Below, one piece after another: positions 31,835 to 39,881 of a DNA stretch of 53,303 nucleotides. The DNA is from an uncultured Verrucomicrobia subdivision 3 bacterium. Its GTDB lineage: Bacteria > Verrucomicrobiota > Verrucomicrobiia > Limisphaerales > UBA8199. The stretch lies in contig CAIWMU010000250.1 in the NCBI GenBank assembly GCA_903913865.1, positions 1 to 53,303 on the forward strand, written 5' to 3'. The translations under genes were made by a program, and so were the position numbers. Position 1 is the stretch's first letter. The number at the start of each line of letters is the position of its first letter. The notes under the pieces are model-generated. The model was given only the letters and a program-made list of their open reading frames with translations, had not been told where the DNA came from and did not search any database.

Positions 31835-34297
31835 ATGCGTGACGCAACGAAAAGCGAACCTTACCCATCGGTAGGACAGGGTCATCCTGATGGGCGGACG
31901 CCCAATGTTGGGCCAGTCGTGGATTTGCGCTATGCGGAAGAGTTGGTTGAGCGCACTGGATCGTCTCCCCACTCGGTGATTCCGATTCTGCAGGGACTGC
32001 AGGATCACTACGGCTACCTGCCGGGGGAAGCTCTGCTCAAGGTTTGTGAGTCAACCGAGATCACTCCCTCCGCAGTTGCGGGCGTGTCCTCCTTCTACGA
32101 CATGTTCCGGCACAAGCCGGTCGGCGAATCCATCGTCCGCGTCTGCTCCGGAACCGCCTGCCACGTCACCGGTGCGGAGCGGGTTGAGGCTGCTCTTCGC
32201 CGACATCTGCACATCCCGGATGGGGGGGACACTGATGCGAACGGCCTTTTCACCATTGAGAAGGTGGCCTGCCTCGGCTGTTGCACTTTGGCCCCGGTGG
32301 TGAAGGTGAACGAGCTGACTTTCGGTCACGTTAATCAGGAGAAAATTCCAGCTCTACTTCGGGAGGTGCAGGAATCTGTGGACGGGGAAGCACCTGCTAC
32401 TGAGGATCCCTGCGATCCTGCCGGTGGTCGGCCTGTGATCAATGTGGGATTGGGCTCCTGTTGCATGGCCAAGGGGAGTGACCAGCTGTTCGTGGCCCTG
32501 CAGAAGGACGTCGAGGAATCGAAGCTTGATGTGGTCATCAAGCGTGTGGGGTGTGTGGGGATCTGCCACCGCACACCGATGATTGAGGTGAAGGTGCCGG
32601 GCCGGGAGAGCGCTTTTTACGCTGGCATCAAGGCTGCCGAGTCTCGAAGCCTGATCCATCGTCACTTTGGTGCTAAGGGGATTTTCCACCGGGCAGCCCG
32701 GCTTTGGAACAAAGCAGTGGATGGCCTTCTGCTGGAGGAGAGTGTTGATCCCACCGAACTGTTCCGTGTTCATCCGAAGGAGCCGACGGTTTCCGCATTT
32801 CTGGACTACCAGATTCACATTGCCACCGAGCATTTTGGCAGGGCGGACCCCCTTGATCTCGATGAGTATGTTGCGGACGGGGGGTTCTCGGCGCTGGCCC
32901 GCTGCCTGGGCCGGAGCCTGGATGGGGCGAGTTCAAACGGGGGGAGGAACCCAGCGATTACTCCGGAAGAGATCATCACCATTATCCAACGTTCAGGTCT
33001 TCGTGGCCGGGGGGGAGCCGGATTCGCGACCGCTTCCAAATGGAAGCTAGCCGCCGCCCAGACCTCGGCCCAAAAGTTCGTCATTTGCAACGGCGATGAG
33101 GGAGATCCCGGAGCATTCATGGACCGGATGCTTCTGGAGTCGTTTCCCTTCCGGATCATCGAGGGGCTGGCCATCGCAGCGATCGCAATTGGTGCGCACG
33201 ATGGCATTTTCTACATTCGACACGAATATCCCCTGGCGGTCAGGCGGGTGAGGGCCGCCATCAAGCTTTGCCAGCAGCGTGGATGGCTCGGCGAGAAATT
33301 GATGGGGGCAGACTATCCGTTGAAGTTCACAATCAAGGAGGGTGCCGGTGCCTTTGTCTGCGGCGAAGAAACCGCGCTGATTGCATCGATTGAGGGATCT
33401 CGTGGAATGCCCAGGCTTCGGCCCCCGTTTCCAGCGCAAAGCGGCCTCTGGCAGAAACCGACGGTCATCAACAATGTTGAAACCCTCGCCATGGTTCCCT
33501 GGATCCTTCGCCACGGTCCCGTCAAGTTTGCGACCTACGGCACCTCAGCCAGCAAGGGCACCAAGGTTTTTGCCCTCGCAGGCAACGTTCAGCGTGGTGG
33601 ACTGATTGAGATTCCCATGGGCACCACGATCCGGCAGATCGTCGAGGACATTGGCGGTGGCGTTGCCCCCGGCAGGAAGTTCAAGGCCGTCCAGATCGGG
33701 GGGCCGTCCGGTGGATGTCTCCCTGCCCGGCTCGCGGACACGCCGGTTGATTTTGAATCCCTTCGCGATGTGGGCGCGATCATGGGTTCCGGCGGACTCG
33801 TTGTCCTGGACGACACTGCATGCATGGTCGATATCGCGAGGTATTTCCTGCAGTTCACCCAGAACCAGTCCTGTGGGAAATGCACGTTTTGCAGGGTCGG
33901 GACGCGTCGGTTGCTGGATATCCTCGAGGCGATTTGTGCGGGCAAGGGGCGGGCAGCTGATCTGGTTGAACTTGAGAAGCTCTGCAGGCAGGTCGGGGCG
34001 GGCAGTCTTTGCGGACTGGGGAAGACTGCGCCAAACCCGGTTCTCACAACCCTGCGCTACTTCCGCGATGAATACGAGGCACACCTTCAGGGTCGTTGCC
34101 CGGCGGGGAAGTGCCCGGCGCTCATCAAATATCATATCCGAGACAACTGCACGGGCTGCACCATCTGTGCGCAACGATGCCCCGTGGACGCCATCCCATC
34201 AACTCCCTACCAGCGGCACGTCGTGAACATGGAGAAGTGCACCCGCTGCGACTCGTGCCGACGCGTGTGCCCCTCCAATGCTGTGGAGATTGTATGA
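31835..34297 (+). CDS. NuoE-ferredoxin-NuoF-type fusion NADH oxidoreductase subunit
   Basis: An 820-aa cytoplasmic fusion. Residues about 30-165 are NuoE-type with [2Fe-2S] ligands in VCSGTACHVTG and ACLGCCTLAPV. Residues about 195-275 are a second thioredoxin-like [2Fe-2S] domain (GLGSCCMAKG, VGCVGICHRTP), as at the N-terminus of HydB/HndC-type subunits. Residues about 370-720 are NuoF: RGRGGAGFATASKWK for FMN, DEGDPGAFMDR for NADH, AGAFVCGEETALIASIEG, and the [4Fe-4S] motif SCGKCTFCRVGTRRL. The C-terminus carries two more [4Fe-4S] motifs (CTGCTICAQRCP, CTRCDSCRRVCP). It should move electrons between NADH and iron-sulfur carriers, as in electron-bifurcating hydrogenases and Stn-type transhydrogenases. 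It overlaps the next gene as ATGA. Confidence 0.92.
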   Translation: MRDATKSEPYPSVGQGHPDGRTPNVGPVVDLRYAEELVERTGSSPHSVIPILQGLQDHYGYLPGEALLKVCESTEITPSAVAGVSSFYDMFRHKPVGESIVRVCSGTACHVTGAERVEAALRRHLHIPDGGDTDANGLFTIEKVACLGCCTLAPVVKVNELTFGHVNQEKIPALLREVQESVDGEAPATEDPCDPAGGRPVINVGLGSCCMAKGSDQLFVALQKDVEESKLDVVIKRVGCVGICHRTPMIEVKVPGRESAFYAGIKAAESRSLIHRHFGAKGIFHRAARLWNKAVDGLLLEESVDPTELFRVHPKEPTVSAFLDYQIHIATEHFGRADPLDLDEYVADGGFSALARCLGRSLDGASSNGGRNPAITPEEIITIIQRSGLRGRGGAGFATASKWKLAAAQTSAQKFVICNGDEGDPGAFMDRMLLESFPFRIIEGLAIAAIAIGAHDGIFYIRHEYPLAVRRVRAAIKLCQQRGWLGEKLMGADYPLKFTIKEGAGAFVCGEETALIASIEGSRGMPRLRPPFPAQSGLWQKPTVINNVETLAMVPWILRHGPVKFATYGTSASKGTKVFALAGNVQRGGLIEIPMGTTIRQIVEDIGGGVAPGRKFKAVQIGGPSGGCLPARLADTPVDFESLRDVGAIMGSGGLVVLDDTACMVDIARYFLQFTQNQSCGKCTFCRVGTRRLLDILEAICAGKGRAADLVELEKLCRQVGAGSLCGLGKTAPNPVLTTLRYFRDEYEAHLQGRCPAGKCPALIKYHIRDNCTGCTICAQRCPVDAIPSTPYQRHVVNMEKCTRCDSCRRVCPSNAVEIV

Positions 34298-35853
34298 GTG
34301 GGGAAACATTCACCATCACCATCGACCAACGTCCGGTGGATGTCGTTGCGGGGGAAACCGTTCTAAAAGCTGCAGCCCGGATCGGGATCAAGATTCCGAC
34401 ACTCTGCTACCTTGAGAAGTGCGGTCCGCTGAATTCCTGCCAGGTCTGCCTGGTGAAGATCAACGGCAGGCTCGTTCCCTCCTGTGGAACCGTGAGTGAG
34501 GCGGGCATGTCCGTGGAAAGCGAGTCTGTCGAAGTTCACGAGGCCCGGCGAACTGCCTTGGAGTTGCTCTTTAGCGATCATGTCGGTGACTGCCTCGCCC
34601 CCTGCAACAGGCTTTGCCCGCTCCGGTTGAACATCCCTGTGATGCTTCGCGAGACCGAGGAGGGTCGGATCCAGCAGGCGATTTCGACCGTTTTCGAGGC
34701 CCTTCCCCTCCCCGGCGTGCTTGGGGCCCTCTGCCACCACCCTTGCGAGCAGGGCTGCCGGCGGGGGCAGTGGGATGATCCGGCAGCCATTCGTGCCATC
34801 GAAAAACATTTGGCCGATGAACATCGCCAGTCGAAAACCCCTTATATTCCCTCCCGCAAACCTGCCAGTGGCAAATCGGTGGTTATTGTGGGAGCCGGTC
34901 CGGCTGGACTTTCCGCTGCCTGGTCGCTGCTCCGTCAGGGCCATAGTGTTACCGTTGCTGATCGCCACTCGCAGGCAGGGGGAACTCTCACATCGGTTCC
35001 ACCCAGGCACCTTCCGGAGGAAGTTCTCGCTGGAGAAACAAGGCAACTTGCGAGCCTTGGACTCCAATTCCGGTTTGGCTCGGAGTTGGGACGGGATCTG
35101 ACACTCGATGGGTTGCTGCGGGGGTTTGATGCCGTCATCCTCGCCGTCGGGGGCATCACACCGGCTGAAGCCCAATCCTATGGCCTGGAATCGTCCTCCG
35201 CTGGTATCAAGGCTCAAGCGGAGACCTTCGAGACGAGTCGCAAGGCGGTATTCGCCTGCGGTCGGGCGGTCCGCGAAATGACTCAGGTGCTGCGGGCCAT
35301 CAGTGATGGCCAATCAGCGGCGACGTGTGTGAACCAGTTCCTGATGGGATCCCCCATACGCAAGACGCCCAAGCCGTTCTCCAGCATCATGGGTCGGGTT
35401 GGGCGGACGGAACTGAAGCTGTTCCTGCGATCGACGAGCACCAGTTCCAGCACAACACCATGCAATCCCAGTGCCGGTCTTGATCGCCGTGAAGCTTCTT
35501 TGGAGTCATCCCGGTGCCTTCACTGCGATTGCCGGTCTTCCGGCAGCTGCGCGCTCCAAACCTACGCCCAGACTTACGGAGTGGATGCCAGCCGATTTCG
35601 ATCACAACGCCGTAATTTCGAGCAGCAAGTCCAGCCGGGAGGAGTCATCTTCGAACCCGGGAAATGCATCCTTTGCGGGATCTGCGTCAAGTTGACTGAG
35701 ATCGCCCGGGAACCTCTGGGTCTCGCTTTTATCGGGCGTGGGTTTAACGTGCGGGTCTCTGCCCCATTTAACCGTTCCATTGAGGATGGACTCCGACAGA
35801 CAGCCGAGGAATGCGTCAAACATTGCCCAACCGGTGCCTTGTCATGGAAGTAG
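34294..35853 (+). CDS. NuoG-type 2Fe-2S/4Fe-4S domains fused to a GltD-like flavoprotein core
   Basis: A 519-aa cytoplasmic protein. Residues about 1-75 are a plant-type [2Fe-2S] domain (PTLCYLEKCGPLNSCQVCLV, VPSCG). About 90-170 is the GltD/Fer4_20 [4Fe-4S] domain (CLAPCNRLCPLRLNIP, LCHHPCEQGCRRG). About 190-370 is the FAD half of a GltD/NfnB-like core (VVIVGAGPAGLSAAWSLLRQ, then VFACGRAV...AISDGQSAA). The second GxGxx(A/G) motif that binds NAD(P)H in GltD and NfnB is missing: the chain goes straight from VILAVGGITPAE to the FAD-closing segment. The C-terminus (CLHCDCR, KCILCGICVK, CVKHCPTGALSW) matches the NuoG/HydA-type cluster domain. The start overlaps the NuoEF fusion. It probably completes a flavin/iron-sulfur complex with that protein. 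Confidence 0.9.
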   Translation: MSGETFTITIDQRPVDVVAGETVLKAAARIGIKIPTLCYLEKCGPLNSCQVCLVKINGRLVPSCGTVSEAGMSVESESVEVHEARRTALELLFSDHVGDCLAPCNRLCPLRLNIPVMLRETEEGRIQQAISTVFEALPLPGVLGALCHHPCEQGCRRGQWDDPAAIRAIEKHLADEHRQSKTPYIPSRKPASGKSVVIVGAGPAGLSAAWSLLRQGHSVTVADRHSQAGGTLTSVPPRHLPEEVLAGETRQLASLGLQFRFGSELGRDLTLDGLLRGFDAVILAVGGITPAEAQSYGLESSSAGIKAQAETFETSRKAVFACGRAVREMTQVLRAISDGQSAATCVNQFLMGSPIRKTPKPFSSIMGRVGRTELKLFLRSTSTSSSTTPCNPSAGLDRREASLESSRCLHCDCRSSGSCALQTYAQTYGVDASRFRSQRRNFEQQVQPGGVIFEPGKCILCGICVKLTEIAREPLGLAFIGRGFNVRVSAPFNRSIEDGLRQTAEECVKHCPTGALSWK

Positions 35854-35954
35854 GCGTGATCCTTCCTTTTACGGCAACTAAAATTGGGGGGCTGATTCGA
35901 TTTCTTGTGACGGGTTCTTTCAAGACTCGGGCAGCAGTCGCCAAGGAGGTGGGG

Positions 35955-36041
35955 ATGGAGAATCCCGCTGAAGAAAACGATCCACCACCCGAATCCAAGG
36001 TAAACATCGGCATCACGGTTCCTGTTGTCAATAGGAAATAA
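35955..36041 (+). CDS. Possible 28-aa ORF with a strong ribosome site
   Basis: A short frame that I do not recognise. Its ATG follows AAGGAGGTGGGG at near-ideal spacing, which is much stronger than the sites of neighbouring genes. The peptide starts MENPAEENDPPPESKVNIGI and ends VPVVNRK. A longer frame from 35844 overlaps the end of the previous gene but has no ribosome site. It may be a real microprotein, a leader for the DUF1257 gene 110 bases downstream, or chance. Coding evidence is the ribosome site only. Confidence 0.35.
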   Translation: MENPAEENDPPPESKVNIGITVPVVNRK

Positions 36042-36151
36042 TCATTTTTAAACTTGATCTTGAACAGGCCAAACCGATTTTGGAATTCCTCTGATTTTTG
36101 TGTGATGTTTTGGCCGCAACCCGGTCAAATCCAACAGAACAGGCAAAACAA

Positions 36152-36616
36152 ATGAGCGCAGTATGTATTTTGGCACCGGTGGTGGTGGCTGCATGGCCGG
36201 CGTTTAGCGCGGCGGTTGCGGCAGCCGCTGTTTCCCTTGGCTATCAGGTTTCCACGGAGATTGTCGTGGAACAGGAGGTCGCCTCTGGCACCAATGTTGT
36301 GAATCTTGAGATAGCCCAGAGCGAGCTGGTGACCGACCACCTTGGCCGCGAGCAGCGGATCCGCGTCAACCGGGATGGCGTGACCATCGTTTTCTCACGG
36401 GATGCCCGGGGTCGGGCCTCTCTGTGTGTAACCGGGGATGGGTTCGCCGAGGAAACCCTGCGGGCACTTGGTGAGGAACTGAGTGGCGCCGTGGTCCAGC
36501 AATATGTCTATCAGCGGTTGATGGATGAGATGAGGGCGAAGGGTTTTGTTGTGGTTGAGGAGCAGAGCGAAATAGACCGGACAATCAGGCTAAAGGTCCG
36601 CCATTGGGAGAATTAA
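36152..36616 (+). CDS. DUF1257 (Ycf35-like) family protein, divergent
   Basis: A 154-aa protein assigned to the DUF1257/Ycf35 family mainly by its C-terminus (YVYQRLMDEMRAKGFVVVEE, then DRTIRLKVRHWEN) and by the DUF2997 gene directly after it, the usual neighbour. The N-terminus (ILAPVVVAAWPAFSAAVAAA) differs from the common opening of the family, so this is a divergent member. Biochemical function is unknown; the pair normally accompanies an AAA ATPase of the Ycf46 type, which is absent here. The ATG at 36152 is chosen after a short AT-rich leader; an earlier start at 36098 adds 18 residues without family features. Confidence 0.68.
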   Translation: MSAVCILAPVVVAAWPAFSAAVAAAAVSLGYQVSTEIVVEQEVASGTNVVNLEIAQSELVTDHLGREQRIRVNRDGVTIVFSRDARGRASLCVTGDGFAEETLRALGEELSGAVVQQYVYQRLMDEMRAKGFVVVEEQSEIDRTIRLKVRHWEN

Positions 36617-36618
36617 AC

Positions 36619-36819
36619 ATGCCGCAACGCGAATACGAAATCACCATAGAAGCAAATGGCACGGTCCAGTTGCACGTCCAAGGCTACAAGGGTAAGTCCT
36701 GCATGGATGTGATCAAAGCCTTCGAAAAGATCGTGGGCGAACTGAAATCGGAGCAAAAGACAGGCGAATTTTACGAACCGGACGAGGTGGTCCAGTATCG
36801 GGTGGACCAGCGTCACTGA
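36619..36819 (+). CDS. DUF2997 family protein
   Basis: A 66-aa protein of the DUF2997 family, small partners of DUF1257 with unknown function. The family pattern is visible: an acidic beta-strand start (YEITIEANGTVQLHVQGYKG), then GKSCMDVIKAFEKIVGELKS and an acidic tail (EFYEPDEVVQY). The start is two bases after the DUF1257 stop, so the pair is one translational unit. Confidence 0.85.
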   Translation: MPQREYEITIEANGTVQLHVQGYKGKSCMDVIKAFEKIVGELKSEQKTGEFYEPDEVVQYRVDQRH

Positions 36820-36841
36820 TTCGAACAGGAAAAGATCCTGC

Positions 36842-37720
36842 ATGGGAAAACAGGACAGTTTGCCCAACTACTATCCGCCGCGTGCCAGGTGGTATTCGGG
36901 GGTTTTGAGCTTCGGGGATGCTCTGAAACGACGGTTGTGGTTCGACCGCATCCGCCTTCCCGCCGGGATCACTTTTCCCATGATCCTGATCAGCATTCTG
37001 GTTCCCGGATGGGGGTTTCGTCGGCTGGGCGGCAGGCTGGTGGCTGGCCTTGCAACGGCCGGATGCACTATTCTGGCGATGGTCTTCATTGCCTGCCTCG
37101 GTCAAAGAGTTGGAAACATGGCGTTTGGATTGCTTCTGGCGGCGCACACGGTCAGTGCCTATTTCATGATTCTGCCGCTGATTCTGGAGGCGCGATATTT
37201 ATACCGGGCGATGTGGATGCTCACTCTGCTGGCCATGCTGCTTCTGGGTGGCTACATGCCTGCGTTCAGCTATGTGCAGGAGCATTGGCTGCTTCCGATG
37301 TCCTACAAAGGGCGGGTGTTCGTCATCCGTCGGGAAACCGTTTTAAAGCAGATGCAACCTGGGGAAATGGTTGCGTTCTCGATTGAAGGAAGTGGCGGGG
37401 CGCATGAGGGGGTGCTGATCAGGGAGGGATTCGGCCTCGGGCGTGTACTTGGACGTGGGGGCGACGCGATGTTGTTCACATCCACGAACCTGCTGGTGAA
37501 CGGCATCCCCCTGCCCCGCGAAATTGACATGCCCATATCGGGGGAATGGATCGTGCCGGAAAAGCACTGGTTCATCTGGCCCGAATTTGATATGAGAGGG
37601 GGTCATCTGGCGCCGGAGTCCCTTTCAGGGGCTATCTTCCAGGTGGCGGATGTGTCGCAAAATCAACTGATCGGCAGGCCATTCAAACGCTGGTTTTTCC
37701 GGCGACAGTCACCTTTATGA
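36842..37720 (+). CDS. Membrane protein with degenerate S26 (signal-peptidase-like) domain
   Basis: A 292-aa protein with about four membrane helices between residues 40 and 145 (FPMILISILVPGWGF, LVAGLATAGCTILAMVFIACL, GLLLAAHTVSAYFMILPLIL, MWMLTLLAMLLLGG). Residues about 155-285 resemble the S26 fold: a V-x-G-R-G-G-D...L-L-V-N-G-I-P-L block and a later IVPEKHWFIWPEFD that aligns with VPEGHYFVLGDN. The catalytic Ser-Met and Lys-Arg positions are not present (the KR before the Gly-Asp step reads LGR), so it is unlikely to cleave peptides. It could bind hydrophobic segments or a pilin-like substrate. AGGAAAAG precedes the ATG, and the end overlaps the TPR gene (ATGA). Confidence 0.7.
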   Translation: MGKQDSLPNYYPPRARWYSGVLSFGDALKRRLWFDRIRLPAGITFPMILISILVPGWGFRRLGGRLVAGLATAGCTILAMVFIACLGQRVGNMAFGLLLAAHTVSAYFMILPLILEARYLYRAMWMLTLLAMLLLGGYMPAFSYVQEHWLLPMSYKGRVFVIRRETVLKQMQPGEMVAFSIEGSGGAHEGVLIREGFGLGRVLGRGGDAMLFTSTNLLVNGIPLPREIDMPISGEWIVPEKHWFIWPEFDMRGGHLAPESLSGAIFQVADVSQNQLIGRPFKRWFFRRQSPL

Positions 37721-38493
37721 GCCGCTTTGTTAATCTCGAGCTGGGTGGGACAGAGGACGGAGATCATCTGATCTCCGGCACTGTCGCTGTGAAGGATGAG
37801 GTTCACTATGCCGGGGAGGCGCGCAAGGCATACGAAAATGGCAACTTCGAGCAGGGCTTGCGCAACTACTCCAAAGTTCTTGAGTTCAACCCATCCAATG
37901 TTTCGGCATGGGCCGGGCAGGTGCGTATGCTGATAGAAGTGGGTGAATTTCGTGAGGCGAAGCTTTGGGCGGACAAGGCGCTTGAGCGGTTTCCCAACGA
38001 ACCTGAACTGCTTGCCGCCAAGGCTGTCGCGCTTGGTCGCTCCGGGGATCTTGATACAGCTCTCGCATTCTCTGATGCATCCATAGAGGAACGGGGGGAC
38101 ACACCCTACATCTGGCTCGCCCGTGGGGATGTGCTGTTGGCGAGGCAGGAGGGGCGTGCTGATTACTGCTTTGAGAAGGCCATCATGCTCTCCCCCCGCG
38201 ACTGGTTTGTCGCATGGCTCGCGGGGCGCATCAGGAGCTATCACAAACAATTTGCCCAGGCATTGAAGTTCCTGCAAAAAGCCCTTGAGCTGAATGCGAC
38301 CCACTTCCTGCTCTGGGTCGAGATTGGGATATGCCAGGAGCGCCTCGGCCTGCTGCAGCCAGCAGCACAATCTTACGCACAGGCGAGGGAGCTCGATCCC
38401 GGAAACCGTGAAGCAACCATGGGCGTCTCGCGCATTTCCAACACCAGTGTCTGGGGCAAATGCTGCTCAAAAATCAAAATTCTGTTCCAATGA
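37717..38493 (+). CDS. TPR-repeat protein
   Basis: A 258-aa soluble protein built largely of tetratricopeptide repeats, with no signal peptide. Repeat units are visible from about residue 30: AYENGNFEQGLRNYSKVLEF, GQVRMLIEVGEFREAKLWAD, AKAVALGRSGDLDTALAFSD, LARGDVLLARQEGRADYCFE, AGRIRSYHKQFAQALKFLQK and IGICQERLGLLQPAAQSYAQ. It probably holds a protein complex. The N-terminal 25 residues are not repeats. It overlaps the S26-like gene at its start and the PilT gene at its end (ATGA at 38490-38493). Confidence 0.85.
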   Translation: MSRFVNLELGGTEDGDHLISGTVAVKDEVHYAGEARKAYENGNFEQGLRNYSKVLEFNPSNVSAWAGQVRMLIEVGEFREAKLWADKALERFPNEPELLAAKAVALGRSGDLDTALAFSDASIEERGDTPYIWLARGDVLLARQEGRADYCFEKAIMLSPRDWFVAWLAGRIRSYHKQFAQALKFLQKALELNATHFLLWVEIGICQERLGLLQPAAQSYAQARELDPGNREATMGVSRISNTSVWGKCCSKIKILFQ

Positions 38494-39566
38494 TTAATCA
38501 CCCACTACTCGACCGTTATCTTTGCGGGGCGACCGATTGTGACGCTTCCGACCTGCACCTAGTGGTTGGTGTGCCTCCCGCCTTCCGTGTGAACGGGGAG
38601 ATTGTTCTCGGGGATGATGATGCGTTGACTGGATCAGATCTGGACGGGATTGCGGATGCGTTGCTCAATGAGGCCCAGAGGGCAAAATTTGAGCTGGAAT
38701 GGGAACTCTGCATCTCCCTGTTCCACGAAAGGGCGGGACGGCTCAGGGCCACATTTTACAGACGCAACGGGCATCCCGAGTTGAGCTTTCGCTTTTGCGG
38801 CGACAAAATTTCAACACGGCAGGCGCTCGGTCTCCCCGAACGGATTGACGAACTGGCACGCCGGCCCAACGGTCTTGTCCTTATCACCGGCCCCACAGGT
38901 GCCGGGAAGACGACCACCCTGAACTACATGGTGGATTTGATCAACAACGAACGGCGGTGCAAGATTGTAACCATCGAGGATCCGATCGAATTCGTGCACC
39001 AAAACCGCCGTGCCATCGTGGTGCAGCAGGAGGTGCTTACGGATGTCCGGTCGTATAACCGCGCGCTGATCCACGTCCTGCGGCAGGATCCTGACGTTCT
39101 AGTGGTCGGAGAGATGCGGGACTTCGAAGCCATCTCAACCGCGATCACCGCGGCCGAAACGGGACATCTGGTGCTTGCCACCCTCCATTCCCCCAGTGTT
39201 GCCAACGCACTGGAGAGGATCATCGGCGTTTTTGAGGGGAACATGCAGCGCCAGATCATCCTGCAGCTTTCAAATGCACTTCAGGGAATCATATGTCAGG
39301 ATCTGCTCCCCGCCGCCGACAGGACCCGCCGTGTTCTGGGTTATGAACTTGTGATCGCCAACGGCGCTGTCCGCAACCTGATTCGCGAGAATCAGATGCA
39401 CCAACTAGAGAATGTCATGCAGACTGGAAAGAAGGATGGCATGGTTCTCATGGACAATTGTCTACTTGATCTCTATTGCAAGTGCCAGATCAGTTACGAT
39501 ACGGCCATGAGCAGGGCCAGATACCCTGATCGTCTTGTCCGCCAAAAAGCGGAGAACCGCCAGTGA
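38490..39566 (+). CDS. PilT-type secretion/twitching ATPase
   Basis: A 358-aa hexameric ATPase of the type IV pilus/type II secretion family, closest to PilT retraction motors. The Walker A motif is ITGPTGAGKTTTLNYM (near 137-152), the Asp box VTIEDPIEFVHQ, Walker B VLVVGEMRDFEA and the His box GHLVLATLHS. The N-terminal half (DASDLHLVVGVPPAFRVNGE) is the PilT N-domain. The ATG at 38490 overlaps the TPR stop as ATGA; the track of residues before it (MLLKNQ...) reads from an earlier ATG at 38460. No pilB, pilC or pilin gene lies beside it, so its partner machine is elsewhere or it serves the DUF1257/S26/TPR set. Confidence 0.9.
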   Translation: MINHPLLDRYLCGATDCDASDLHLVVGVPPAFRVNGEIVLGDDDALTGSDLDGIADALLNEAQRAKFELEWELCISLFHERAGRLRATFYRRNGHPELSFRFCGDKISTRQALGLPERIDELARRPNGLVLITGPTGAGKTTTLNYMVDLINNERRCKIVTIEDPIEFVHQNRRAIVVQQEVLTDVRSYNRALIHVLRQDPDVLVVGEMRDFEAISTAITAAETGHLVLATLHSPSVANALERIIGVFEGNMQRQIILQLSNALQGIICQDLLPAADRTRRVLGYELVIANGAVRNLIRENQMHQLENVMQTGKKDGMVLMDNCLLDLYCKCQISYDTAMSRARYPDRLVRQKAENRQ

Positions 39567-39881
39567 TAGAGGCGTTGCGGCTTGGGAATTTCACCGACCC
39601 CCCCTGACCCGTGCAGATCCTGTCCTGCGTCACGTGAAGGGTAATCTCTCAACGGGGAATTCGATACCGTCAATCTGCACAAGACATGCCAGTCCCTTGA
39701 CACATCTGGTCGGGAATCGGGCCTGGCTCGCAGGGATTTAAAACGAGACATTTTCCGAGCCAGGGAACCATCCCTCGAAGGAGTCGGGAAGCAACGCTCA
39801 GGTCGGGTAATCAGGCAAAGAAAAAGGAGCCAAGCTGTGAAACTTGGCTCCTGCGAAAATGATCCTGACTTAAAGCAGTAG
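39567..39881. other. Intergenic region between convergent PilT and lipoprotein genes
   Basis: This 315-base spacer holds the lipoprotein terminator (39825-39852) and a second dyad: CCTGGCTCG (39722-39730) pairs with CGAGCCAGG (39756-39764) around a 25-base loop, with no T-run, which may end plus-strand transcription from PilT. I see no gene in it. Confidence 0.5.
39817..39852 (-). terminator. Rho-independent terminator of the DUF3568-like lipoprotein gene
   Basis: AGGAGCCAAG (39825-39834) pairs perfectly with CTTGGCTCCT (39843-39852) over an 8-base loop. On the minus strand it is followed by TTTTCTTTG, a classical T-tract. It lies 30 bases after the stop of the gene. Confidence 0.88.
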
